Shown here piece after piece: positions 16,674 through 24,123 of a stretch of DNA of 64,000 nt (the stretch's first letter is position 1; every line of letters begins with the position of its first letter). Under the pieces are notes generated by a model. The model saw nothing but the letters and a program-made list of their open reading frames with translations. It had not been told where the DNA came from and made no database searches. Origin of the DNA: Bin103 sp002238925. GTDB lineage: Bacteria; Spirochaetota; Spirochaetia; SZUA-6; Bin103. Both the position numbers and the translations under genes were made by a program. The stretch lies in the NCBI GenBank assembly GCA_965208065.1, contig OZ242313.1, forward strand, positions 4,092,001-4,156,000, written 5' to 3'.

Positions 16674-17825
16674 TCAGCCGACGATTGACGACACGTCGTA
16701 CTGGTAGATCTGGCGGTGGCCGGCGGGGACGGCGTCGATGGTGAGGGAGTGGCCGTCGGGGTGCCAGCGCGGGTGCAGGTCGCAGCGTACGTCGCCGGTG
16801 AACACGGGCTCGGAGTACATGCCGCCGATGTCGACGCGGCGGCCGGTGGCCATCTCGTACAGCATCAGTTGTGATATCCGCTCGCTGCCTTGCGGGTAGG
16901 TGTCGCACGCCAGCCAACGGCCGTCGGGGGAGAAGCAGGCGTGGCCGTCCGCGGGCAGGACGCCGCCGCCGAACGGCGTGAAGTCGCCGCGGTCCACGGT
17001 GAAGGTGAGGAACTGCATGGTGCCGAGCAGATCGGTGGAGATCAGCAGGTGGTCGGGGTCGGGCCAAGCGAAGTGGGAGATTTTGTGCTCGAAGCCGATC
17101 TGCTGCGACAGCTCGCTGCCGTCGGGGCGCACCGTCCACAGCGAAGTGCGCAGGCCGCGGTCGCCGGGGCGGCGCATCCGGCACAGGAACATGACCCGCG
17201 AGCCGTCGGTGTTGAACATGACGTGGTTGAACCACACCAGGCCGGTCGGCGGCTCCGGCAGCGCCGCGGCGCGGATCACCTCGGCGTGCGAGACCAGCAG
17301 GTCTGCTCGACCGCTCGGCAGGTCGATGCGGTACAGGCCGTCGTCTTCGGGAGCGAGCGGCAGCGTGTCCGGGTCGATGGCGTTCGCATAGCCCACCACG
17401 GAACGGCAGTGGTACATGCGCGCGTAGTTGAGACCCAGCGCGGCGCGGCCGTCGGCGGTTACCGCTGCCACCGGCGCCTCCAGGGTGCGCGTGGCGCCGC
17501 CGTGCAGGGCGCGCGCGTGCGACACCACTCGCCCGCCGTGCCAGACGTTATAGGTCAGCTCATCGCCGTGGCCGGCGTCGATCCAGTGCAGCATGCTGCC
17601 CTGCTGCAGGTTGAAGGCACCGGTCTCGGCCAGCGCCGCGAACGAGCCGCTCTCCGTGTCCACCAGGCCGACGCGGGCACGGTCCTCGGGTGTCGGCGGC
17701 CGGCGGTGGAAGTCGGTTTCCAGCGCCAGGTGGTGGCGACCGCTACGGTCCCAGACGTTGATGCCGTAATAGCCGAAGAAATGGTGCGCCGGCCCCGAGG
17801 TGAAGCGGCTCGGCTCAACGCGCAT
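16674..17825 (-). CDS. Beta-propeller protein, oligogalacturonate lyase/TolB-like
   Basis: 383 residues without a signal peptide. Several WD40-like PD40 blades are visible: FNTDGSRVMFLCRM, FAWPDPDHLLIST, ACFSPDGRWLACDTYP and HPRWHPDGHSLTIDAVP. The N-terminus GPAHHFFGYYGINVWDRSGRH and the phrase WFNHVMFNTDGSR recall the oligogalacturonate-lyase-like propeller family. I cannot confirm the metal-binding His set needed for lyase activity, so function is left open; a carbohydrate-processing or binding role is an inference. It lies 34 bases downstream of the PhyH dioxygenase gene on the same strand and is probably cotranscribed with it. Confidence 0.7.
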   Translation of the reverse strand: MRVEPSRFTSGPAHHFFGYYGINVWDRSGRHHLALETDFHRRPPTPEDRARVGLVDTESGSFAALAETGAFNLQQGSMLHWIDAGHGDELTYNVWHGGRVVSHARALHGGATRTLEAPVAAVTADGRAALGLNYARMYHCRSVVGYANAIDPDTLPLAPEDDGLYRIDLPSGRADLLVSHAEVIRAAALPEPPTGLVWFNHVMFNTDGSRVMFLCRMRRPGDRGLRTSLWTVRPDGSELSQQIGFEHKISHFAWPDPDHLLISTDLLGTMQFLTFTVDRGDFTPFGGGVLPADGHACFSPDGRWLACDTYPQGSERISQLMLYEMATGRRVDIGGMYSEPVFTGDVRCDLHPRWHPDGHSLTIDAVPAGHRQIYQYDVSSIVG

Positions 17826-17859
17826 GCCCCGAGAGTGTACGCGTCCTGCATCCGGCCCG

Positions 17860-18696
17860 CTACCCGTACCTGCGGCGCGGTGCGGGAATGCGCTCGCCCG
17901 TAGGGCGCGGGATATCGGCCCAGTGGCCGGCGGTGTCGCGGCCGCGGCAGATCACGCTTCGCGTTGCCCAGTCCGGGTTCAGGGCGCGCACGGCGGCGGC
18001 GGTGAAACGAAGAGTGAGCCCGCAGCGCCGGCGCGACGAGCGGTTCGGCTCGGAGCCGTGTATCAGCCAGTCGGTGTGCAGCGACACCTGCCCGGCGCGC
18101 AGCGCGATCGTCACCGGAGGATCGCCCTGCTCTTCGGCGTCCAGCGTGGTCTGCGACAGCACGTTGTTCTCCTCTTCGGAACTTTGCTTGTAGGCGAGTT
18201 GGGCGTTGAGGTGGGAACGCGGGATCACCTGCATGGCGCCGTTGCCGGCGTCGGCGTCGTCGATGGCCAGCCATACGGTGACGGTCTTGCTCGGCGACAG
18301 CGGCCAGTAGGAGGCGTCCTGGTGCCAGCTCACCCGCTTGCTGTCGCCCGGCTCCTTGAGGAAGAAGTGGGTGCCCCACAGCACCAGGTCCGCGCCCAGC
18401 AGGTCCTGGACCGGATCCAGGATGCGCGGCTCGGTGCTCAGGTCGTAGAGGCCGGCGCAGTGGCAGTGCCAGCCGTTGATGGCGTAGCTGCCGTGCCCGG
18501 CGGCCACCGCCTTGGCGAACAGGTCATCGCAGTAGGCACGCATCGCCGTCACCTCCTGCGGCTCGAACACCTCCAGCGGGAACAGGTAACCCAGCTCGTT
18601 GAACTGCCGGATCCGCGCCGCGCTCAGCACCCGCGGATGCGGCACCCCGAGCGGAAAGAACTGCAATACCCGGTCATCCGTCGTTGCCTCCGACAT
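17860..18696 (-). CDS. Phytanoyl-CoA dioxygenase (PhyH) family protein
   Basis: 278 residues from ATG 18696; an open frame extends to 18744 but adds an unlikely leader. It is an Fe(II)/2-oxoglutarate oxygenase. The facial triad reads His125 and Asp127 in SWHQDASYW and His213 in WLIHGSEPN, with the following basic region (RSSRRRCGLTLRF) likely binding 2-oxoglutarate. GNGAMQVIPRSH is the usual motif between them. The substrate is unknown; bacterial members hydroxylate varied small molecules. It is followed by the propeller gene at 16674-17825. Two further PhyH genes lie at 40823 and 60556. Confidence 0.85.
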   Translation of the reverse strand: MSEATTDDRVLQFFPLGVPHPRVLSAARIRQFNELGYLFPLEVFEPQEVTAMRAYCDDLFAKAVAAGHGSYAINGWHCHCAGLYDLSTEPRILDPVQDLLGADLVLWGTHFFLKEPGDSKRVSWHQDASYWPLSPSKTVTVWLAIDDADAGNGAMQVIPRSHLNAQLAYKQSSEEENNVLSQTTLDAEEQGDPPVTIALRAGQVSLHTDWLIHGSEPNRSSRRRCGLTLRFTAAAVRALNPDWATRSVICRGRDTAGHWADIPRPTGERIPAPRRRYG

Positions 18697-18778
18697 CACG
18701 GTACTGAGCAGACACGGTTGTCTGCGCATGGTCAAGGCCGCCACGGTTCTGCTCGGCTCTGTTCAACGTGGCGGCTCA

Positions 18779-18792
18779 GATGGTATACCATC
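18779..18792. promoter_or_regulatory. Perfect 14-bp palindrome, candidate operator of the AbrB/PIN cassette
   Basis: GATGGTATACCATC is a perfect palindrome centred 33 bases before the antitoxin start at 18819. AbrB/MazE-type antitoxins dimerise and bind such sites, so autoregulation is likely. An A/T-rich stretch (aagaatacttattttc) between the palindrome and the gene may contain the -10 region. Confidence 0.45.
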
Positions 18793-18818
18793 AAGGTAAG
18801 AATACTTATTTTCTCAGT

Positions 18819-19055
18819 ATGAAAGAAAAGCGTCACCGAACCACCGTTTCGGAGAAGGGCCAGATCACGATCCCCAAGGCACTCAGAGAAACGCTCGGCA
18901 TCCGCCCCGGGACCGTGCTCGAAGTCGCAGCGGTGCGAGGGAACCTGATGGCGCAGAAACAGGAAGTCGAGGACCCGCTGCTGAAGTGGCGCGGGCGTGG
19001 CCGATTGCCGGGCGGTGGGTCGGTGGACGCCTACCTGGCGCGCATCCGCGAGTAG
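18819..19055 (+). CDS. AbrB/MazE-type antitoxin
   Basis: 78 residues starting MKEKRHRTTVSEKGQITIPK. The swapped-hairpin AbrB domain is clear (KGQITIPKALRETLGIRPGTVLEV, residues 11-34). The C-terminal tail (DPLLKWRGRGRLPGGGSVDAYLARIRE) would neutralise the toxin. The stop codon TAG is followed directly by the ATG of the PIN toxin gene, so the two are translationally coupled. A palindromic operator candidate lies just upstream. Confidence 0.85.
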   Translation: MKEKRHRTTVSEKGQITIPKALRETLGIRPGTVLEVAAVRGNLMAQKQEVEDPLLKWRGRGRLPGGGSVDAYLARIRE

Positions 19056-19493
19056 ATGACCACCGCGGTTGACACCTCCGTGGTGCTCGATGTCATTACG
19101 GACGACGCACTGCACGCCAACGCATCCGTGGAGGCATTGCGGCGCGCCCGGCGGGAAGGCCGCCTCATCGTGTGCGAAAGCGTAGTCGCGGAAACCAGAC
19201 CTGCACTGCAGTCCGACACGGAGCTGACCGAGATGCTGCACGATCTCGGCATCGAGTTCGTGCCCGGCAGTGAGGCAGCCGCGGTGTTGGCGGGGCAGCA
19301 CTTTGCGCGGTATCTGGCACGCGGGGGAACCGCGGGGCGGGTCGTGCCGGACTTTCTCATCGGCGCCCACGCGCAGGTTCACGCCGACCGCCTGTTGGCC
19401 CGTGATCGTGGCTATCTGCGCGACCATTTCGACGAACTGACGGTCATGGAACCCTCCAGGGGTCGGCCGCCGGTGCCGGATTCACCGGAGTGA
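19056..19493 (+). CDS. PIN-domain ribonuclease toxin (VapC-type)
   Basis: 145 residues. The PIN active-site acids are visible: AVDTSVVLDVI (Asp6), VVAETRPAL (Glu, near 46) and PDFLIGAHAQVHADRLLARDRGY (Asp near 99 and Asp near 117). It is predicted to be a Mg-dependent RNase inhibited by the AbrB-type protein encoded immediately upstream with no intervening base. The tail RGRPPVPDSPE is unstructured. All key residues are intact, so the pair is probably functional. Confidence 0.87.
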   Translation: MTTAVDTSVVLDVITDDALHANASVEALRRARREGRLIVCESVVAETRPALQSDTELTEMLHDLGIEFVPGSEAAAVLAGQHFARYLARGGTAGRVVPDFLIGAHAQVHADRLLARDRGYLRDHFDELTVMEPSRGRPPVPDSPE

Positions 19494-19842
19494 TTCTGGC
19501 GTAGGTCGAAGCCTCGGATCACCGCCTTCGGCCAAGACTGCGGTGCCCAGGGACCTGGCGCACACGGTTTCGGGCGGTCTTGGGATCGCCTGTTGCTCAA
19601 CCACCGCGCCGGTGGTAACTATTGGCTGATGGCAGAGGCGCAGACGACACCACCGAGTTCACCGCCGGTGGCGCTGAACCGATAGACCGCCGACCAGCGC
19701 GACCACGGAGCGCTGGCCGACGGCTCGGAGATGGGACGAACTGTACGCCGACTGGCCGCCGGACGACCCGCTCAGGTACTACTGGCGGGATTTTGCCGCT
19801 GCAGGTCCAACCTACCGTCCTTTCATAGCAAGGAGATCGACC
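19494..19842. other. Intergenic stretch with no supported intact gene
   Basis: 349 bases between the PIN toxin and an amidohydrolase pseudogene. A short in-frame segment at 19732-19830 (DELYADWPPDDPLRYYWRDF, then AAAGPTYRPF) has natural-looking composition and may be the C-terminal scrap of a lost gene. I cannot name it. A Shine-Dalgarno-like AAGGAG precedes 19843. Confidence 0.4.
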
Positions 19843-20280
19843 ATGATCATCGACAGTCATACCCACGTGAGCGTGCGCTGCGAGGCGGACTGGGACCTGG
19901 ACAGCTCGGCCGCGACCATGAAGTAGGCGCTGGGCGTGGTGATGTACATCGGCGGCCCGTTCGGCAATGTCTACGATGAGTTCATCCCCAAGCTGGAGGC
20001 GGTGCTGCGGAAGTTCCCGGGCATCCGCGTGGTGCTGACCAACGGCGTGCTGGCTTCATACGTGGAGAACGGCATTCCCGAGGTGTTCGCGCGGGTGGTG
20101 AACGGCTACGACGTGCACACCGAAATCCTCACCAACATCGTCAACTACGGAGCGGGCGACGAGGTGATCCGGCTGCTCTACGACGCCTTCGGCCCGACCA
20201 AGCTGATCTGGGGGTCGGAGTTCGCGGCCTACAACCTCGTCGGGCCCCCGTTCACCCCGGAGCGTTACATCCCCGACTGA
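19843..20280 (+). pseudogene. Amidohydrolase (amidohydrolase_2-type) pseudogene
   Basis: It starts with MIIDSHTHV, the family's metal-binding HxH motif, preceded by a good AGGAG site. An in-frame TAG occurs at codon 28. The frame then continues as VVMYIGGPFGNVYDEFIPKL, TNGVLASYVENGIPEVFARVV and YDAFGPTKLIWGSEFAAYN, which resembles the C-terminal part of the TIM barrel (FGPxKLIWGSD). Total coding potential is 145 codons against about 280-300 for the family, so the middle of the barrel is deleted. It is inactive. Confidence 0.72.
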
Positions 20281-20332
20281 GCCGGCAGACCCGACAGGCG
20301 CCACATCGCCACGACACAACTGGAGGACACCG

Positions 20333-21012
20333 ATGACGGACGAAGCCCATTCCGGAGACCTGCGCAACAGCCAGCTCTTCCTCGACGACCGCCTGATCGA
20401 CGACCACGTACGGGTGCAGCGGGTGTGGCATCAGCCGCAGAAGTATCCCAAGCCGGTAATGGAGGGCAAATACCCGTGGGAGGGCGACTGCCCCTGCCTG
20501 TATGGGACGGTGCTGCGCGGTTCTACTACTCCGGCAGGGCCGGCGGTCACGGCGCGCAGTTCCCGGAGGCGTACGGGGCGATTGGCCTGGCCACGCTGCG
20601 CATCGACGGGTTCTGTTCCATGTACAGCGGTGAACAGCCCGGCGCGATACTGACCAAGCCGGTCACCTGGCCGGGCGGCGAACTGCTGGTGAACGCCGAT
20701 CCGCGGCGCGACATCAGCGGCCACCACAGCGGCGACGACGGCACCTACGGCAGCATCCGGGTGGAACTGCGCGACGCCGACAACAAGCCGCTCGCCGGCT
20801 ACCGCTTCGCCGACTGCAACCCGATCAACCGCAACACCCGGAACTTCAACGAGGAACCGGTGTGGACGGCGCCGGAGCGCGACTACCTGGCCGTTAAGCC
20901 GCTCACCTGGAAGGAGGGCCGCTCCGCCCGCGAGCTGGCCGGCAAGCGGATCCGGCTGTTCTTCGAGGTCCGCGACGCCCACCTGTATTCATTTCGGGCC
21001 AGCAGTTCCTGA
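20333..21012 (+). pseudogene. Broken glycosyl-hydrolase-like gene (frameshift and internal deletion)
   Basis: The first frame from ATG 20333 reads NSQLFLDDRLIDDHVRVQRV, then WHQPQKYPKPV and WEGDCPCLYGTVL. This is the N-terminus of a protein family with a GH32-like five-bladed propeller. At about 20510-20530 the frame must shift; the second frame then reads FYYSGRAGGHGAQFPEAYGA, DGFCSMYSG and PGGELLVNADPR, and ends FFEVRDAHLYSF at 21012. The propeller middle (normally over 200 residues) is missing. The adjacent amidohydrolase pseudogene suggests the whole catabolic segment is decaying. Confidence 0.65.
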
Positions 21013-21165
21013 CCGCCGGAGCGTCTTGCCGCGCTACAGCAATGACCAGTCGGGCTCTGCGAGAGGATCTCCCAGCGGCCCGAGTCGGATGTCGGAAGGG
21101 TAGGCAAGCCGCACTGCTCTGAGGTGTGCAGTATGATAGCCGCGAAGACCTCGTCGTTTGAAGAG

Positions 21166-21185
21166 TATATCGGATACGCGATATA
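21166..21185. promoter_or_regulatory. Inverted repeat, candidate operator of the HigBA pair
   Basis: TATATCG and CGATATA, separated by 6 bases, form a perfect 7-bp inverted repeat ending 7 bases before the toxin ATG at 21193. It is A/T-rich in a GC-rich region and sits where a -10 region would be. The HigA-like HTH protein probably binds here to repress the operon. Confidence 0.5.
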
Positions 21186-21192
21186 GTTCGCC

Positions 21193-21513
21193 ATGGGCTG
21201 GACGGTTGAGACTGTTTCTGCCGTCGAAGCCGAGATCAAGGCACTGCCGGTGAAGTTGAGTGCGCGGCTGGTCCGTCTGCTGGAGGCAGTAGAGAACGTC
21301 GGTCTGGAAGCGCTTCGCGCCCCGCACGTCAAGCATCTCGACGGCAAGCTTTGGGAGCTGCGAGTCAGAGCCGAGGGAGGAATCGCCAGAGGGATCTATG
21401 TGACGGCGGCGGAACGGCGGGTCGTGGTATTGCATGTGTTCGCGAAGAAATCGCGGAAGACTCCGCGGCGGGCGCTCGCAACCGCCAGGGAGCGTATGAA
21501 GCAGGTGGTGTAA
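21193..21513 (+). CDS. HigB/RelE-type toxin (phage Gp49-like family)
   Basis: 106 residues. The blocks VEAEIKALPVKLSARLVRLLE, APHVKHLDGKLWELRVRAEG, IARGIYVTAAERRVVVLHVF and KKSRKTPRRALATARERM match the Gp49-like/HigB toxins, a RelE-fold ribosome-dependent mRNase family. The toxin gene precedes the antitoxin gene, as in HigBA. Its TAA stop overlaps the ATG of the antitoxin by one base (TAATG). Length is normal and the residues appear intact. Confidence 0.85.
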   Translation: MGWTVETVSAVEAEIKALPVKLSARLVRLLEAVENVGLEALRAPHVKHLDGKLWELRVRAEGGIARGIYVTAAERRVVVLHVFAKKSRKTPRRALATARERMKQVV

Positions 21514-21827
21514 TGACGAGACTGAAGGATCTGAAGAAGCGCCTCATGGAGGACCCTGAATTCCAGAAGGAGTACGCGCAGATCGATGATGAGTTCAGGC
21601 TGATCGAGGCGCTGGTGCGCGCCCGCACGGCAGCAAAGCTGACGCAGGCAGAGCTCGCCCGACGCCTTGGCACGACCCAGTCCGCGGTCGCGCGTCTGGA
21701 GGGTGGCAGGGTGTCACCCTCCTTTGCCACCTTGCGTCGCTATGCCGAGGCGACCGGTACGCGGCTGACGGTGGGCCTGGAGCGGACCACCCCGGCGACG
21801 GCGCCTAGCACGGAGGCGGGCACGTGA
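21513..21827 (+). CDS. HigA-type antitoxin with XRE helix-turn-helix
   Basis: 104 residues. The HTH is LTQAELARRLGTTQSAVARLEGG (about residues 46-68), followed by SPSFATLRRYAEATGTRLTVGL, a standard XRE/Cro domain. The N-terminal part (LKKRLMEDPEFQKEYAQIDDEF) is typical of antitoxins paired with Gp49-like toxins. It is translationally coupled to the toxin. The inverted repeat at 21166-21185 is the likely target for autorepression. The following 260 bases (21828-22088) hold no gene that I can support. Confidence 0.87.
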   Translation: MTRLKDLKKRLMEDPEFQKEYAQIDDEFRLIEALVRARTAAKLTQAELARRLGTTQSAVARLEGGRVSPSFATLRRYAEATGTRLTVGLERTTPATAPSTEAGT

Positions 21828-22088
21828 CGCGACGAGCGCTGGAGGCGCTGATCCTGGATTGGAATCGCGCTGCCGGGCTGGGCGGAGAAGCACTACGGGC
21901 AGTAGATCTATATGGCTAAGCAGCACGTGTCGTCGGTCGAATCCAGATCCAGTACCCGCCACCGGCGACAATCTTCTGGCGCTACCCGGGCAGCACACCG
22001 TGGCGCGGCGTGGCAACTCTACTTGGCGGGGTTTGGCACCCCCGGCTGGCGGGCAACAAGATCGGCGTGCACCCCGCATGCGGGCTCT

Positions 22089-23027
22089 CTAAACCGCTCT
22101 GGCGGCTTCGGCACCAAGGCGTCCTCCACCACCCCGCAGCCTCGGGTCGAGCAGATCCCGCACCGCGTCGCCGAACATGTTTAGGCTGTAGACGGTAACA
22201 GTCAGGAACAGGCCAGGCCAGAGAGCCAGCCACGGCGCCATCTCCATATAGATGCGTCCTTCCCGACTGAGCAGACCACCCCAACTGGGGATCTGGGCTG
22301 GCAGACCGAATCCGAGGAAGCTCAAAGAAGCTTCAGACATGATCACCCCCCCGATGTTTATACTGAATATCGTAATCACGGGAGCCGCAATATTCGGCAG
22401 GACATGACGAACGAGCGTCTTCCCCTTTGGACTACCGATCGCTTCCGCGGCCTGAAAGTAGACATTCTCCTTGATGCCAATCACGGCGCTTCTGACGATC
22501 CTCGAGGCGCCGATGCCTCCTGATATCCCGAGGACAAGGATTATCTGTGGCACACCCCGCCCGACCAGGGACATGATCGTCAACAGTAGGAGCAACCCCG
22601 GGAAAGCCATCCAGGCATCGACAAATCTCTGCACAGCCAGGTCAAATTTACCGCCAAGGAATCCGGAAATACCGCCTACCAATACAGCGACGACGACGTT
22701 CAGGGCAGTCGCTGACAGACCGACCGTTATTGAAAGACGAGCACCGTAGAGAATGCGGCTCAAGAAATCTCGCCCCAACTGGTCGGTACCTAAGAGATAT
22801 CGGGTCGACGACGCCTGCAGCGTATCTAGCGGGTGCACTTGATAGTATGGAAAAGGAGCCAATACATCGGCAAAGATAGCAACAAGAACCAGTATCAAAA
22901 CGAAAATCCCGCAGGCAGTGCCCAACGGTTTGGTCTGCCACAGCCTGATGAGGAAATCATCCAGCCCGGTACGCCTTCGCAGCATACCCATTCCTGATCG
23001 TATTCCTGACGTGTCACGTACCCCCAT
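22089..23027 (-). CDS. ABC transporter permease, DppC/OppC type
   Basis: 312 residues from ATG 23027, chosen because GGAGGAG lies directly upstream; the frame remains open to 23066. TM1 (TACGIFVLILVLVAIFADVL) leads in about 35 residues to LLGTDQLGRDFLSRILYG, the normal family spacing. The coupling loop is around AIGSPKGKTLVRHVLPNIAAP. The end (MFGDAVRDLLDPRLRGGG) is typical. It is the last gene of a binding protein-DppB-DppC operon on the minus strand. No ATPase gene follows. Codon use is less GC-biased than in the rest of the window. Confidence 0.92.
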   Translation of the reverse strand: MGVRDTSGIRSGMGMLRRRTGLDDFLIRLWQTKPLGTACGIFVLILVLVAIFADVLAPFPYYQVHPLDTLQASSTRYLLGTDQLGRDFLSRILYGARLSITVGLSATALNVVVAVLVGGISGFLGGKFDLAVQRFVDAWMAFPGLLLLLTIMSLVGRGVPQIILVLGISGGIGASRIVRSAVIGIKENVYFQAAEAIGSPKGKTLVRHVLPNIAAPVITIFSINIGGVIMSEASLSFLGFGLPAQIPSWGGLLSREGRIYMEMAPWLALWPGLFLTVTVYSLNMFGDAVRDLLDPRLRGGGGRLGAEAARAV

Positions 23028-23040
23028 TGTGCTCCTCCGT

Positions 23041-24006
23041 CTATTCGTAACGGACTCTTGGGTCAAGATAATGGTAGACCAAGTCTATCGCTAGATTAGC
23101 GCCTATGACAACGACACCAAAGAACAAGTTGATACCGGAAACCATCGGGTAGTCTCTCTGACTGAGCGCATCCAACATGAGACGACCCAGACCCGGCAGG
23201 TTGAAAATATTCTCCATGATGACGGAGCCACTCACCAGCAAAGGCAACTGCATTCCTACCAGGGTAACCACCGGTATGATGGCATTCTTGATGGCGTGTC
23301 TCACAATGACTGCCCTTTCCTTGAGACCCTTCGACCACGCCGTCCTAATGTAGTCCTGCCTGAGCACCTCCAGCATCATGGTGCGGGTCATTCGCATAGT
23401 GCCCGCAGACAGGGCCGTCCCCAGAATCACACTGGGAATAAGGAACATTCCTATATTTCCGAGCGGATCTTTCGTGAAAGGAATAAGCTTCATCGATGGC
23501 GACCAGCCCCACCAGATCGCCGGGAATATCATGACCATAATTCCTAGCCAAAAATTTGGCGTGGACAGACCTATTATGGCCACCGAGCGCCCCACGTAGT
23601 CGGCGAACGTATCGTGGCGAGTCGCGGAATAGATGCCCACTGGCAGCGCTATCACCAAGGCGATTCCGAGCGCCATAAGGCCAAGCTGAATGGTCGTTGG
23701 CAGCCTGTCTAGTATCTCCTTCTCGATGGTAGACCCGCCAAGCATGGATTCTCCAAGGGTGCCATGAAGAAGAATATCTCCCATCCAGCGTCCATACTGC
23801 ATCCAGACAGGCACATCCAATCCCAGCATACGCTCAACAGCCTCACGATCTATCTCCTCCATACCTGCACTCATGTACTCCATGCTACCTTCGATTAGAT
23901 CTACGATGTCGCCAGGTATGAAGCGTACCGAGAGAAAGACGAGGATCGTCAGAATAAAGAGCGTGGGGATAATCAGCAATAATCGTCTGATGATATAGGC
24001 GCTCAT
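23041..24006 (-). CDS. ABC transporter permease, DppB/OppB type
   Basis: 321 residues from ATG 24006 (MSAYIIRRLLLIIPTLFILT), the canonical DppB N-terminus with TM1 right after the Arg-Arg. The EAA-like loop reads TAWSKGLKERAVIVRHAIKN; the end is YHYLDPRVRYE. The long periplasmic loop (MEYMSAGMEEIDREAVERML, then GLDVPVWMQYGRWMGD) is usual. It ends 13 bases before the DppC start. A hairpin precedes it, separating it from the binding-protein gene. It functions as a heterodimer with the DppC-type protein in the inner membrane. Confidence 0.92.
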   Translation of the reverse strand: MSAYIIRRLLLIIPTLFILTILVFLSVRFIPGDIVDLIEGSMEYMSAGMEEIDREAVERMLGLDVPVWMQYGRWMGDILLHGTLGESMLGGSTIEKEILDRLPTTIQLGLMALGIALVIALPVGIYSATRHDTFADYVGRSVAIIGLSTPNFWLGIMVMIFPAIWWGWSPSMKLIPFTKDPLGNIGMFLIPSVILGTALSAGTMRMTRTMMLEVLRQDYIRTAWSKGLKERAVIVRHAIKNAIIPVVTLVGMQLPLLVSGSVIMENIFNLPGLGRLMLDALSQRDYPMVSGINLFFGVVVIGANLAIDLVYHYLDPRVRYE

Positions 24007-24045
24007 GTGATACAACGCATTGCGATTTCCGCGTCTTTGAGCAAA

Positions 24046-24086
24046 GGGGCTGCGAAGCGCGCTCGTGCGCGGCCGCGCAGCTCCCC
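24046..24086 (-). promoter_or_regulatory. Intercistronic hairpin between binding-protein gene and DppB-type gene
   Basis: GGGGCTGCG (24046-24054) pairs with CGCAGctCCCC (24076-24086, one bulge), with further GC-rich pairing inside the loop. It lies in the 117-bp gap after the binding-protein stop. No T-run on the minus strand, so it probably stabilises or attenuates rather than fully terminates. It is positioned like the hairpins at 3040-3074 and 6629-6654. Confidence 0.55.
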
Positions 24087-24123
24087 TCCCCTCCCCTATG
24101 GTCAGCCGGATGGGGTGGACGCT

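Noticed and set aside
18779..18792. The palindrome as a restriction-modification or attachment site
   Set aside because: It is a single copy, placed directly upstream of an AbrB-type antitoxin, where an operator is the simpler explanation.
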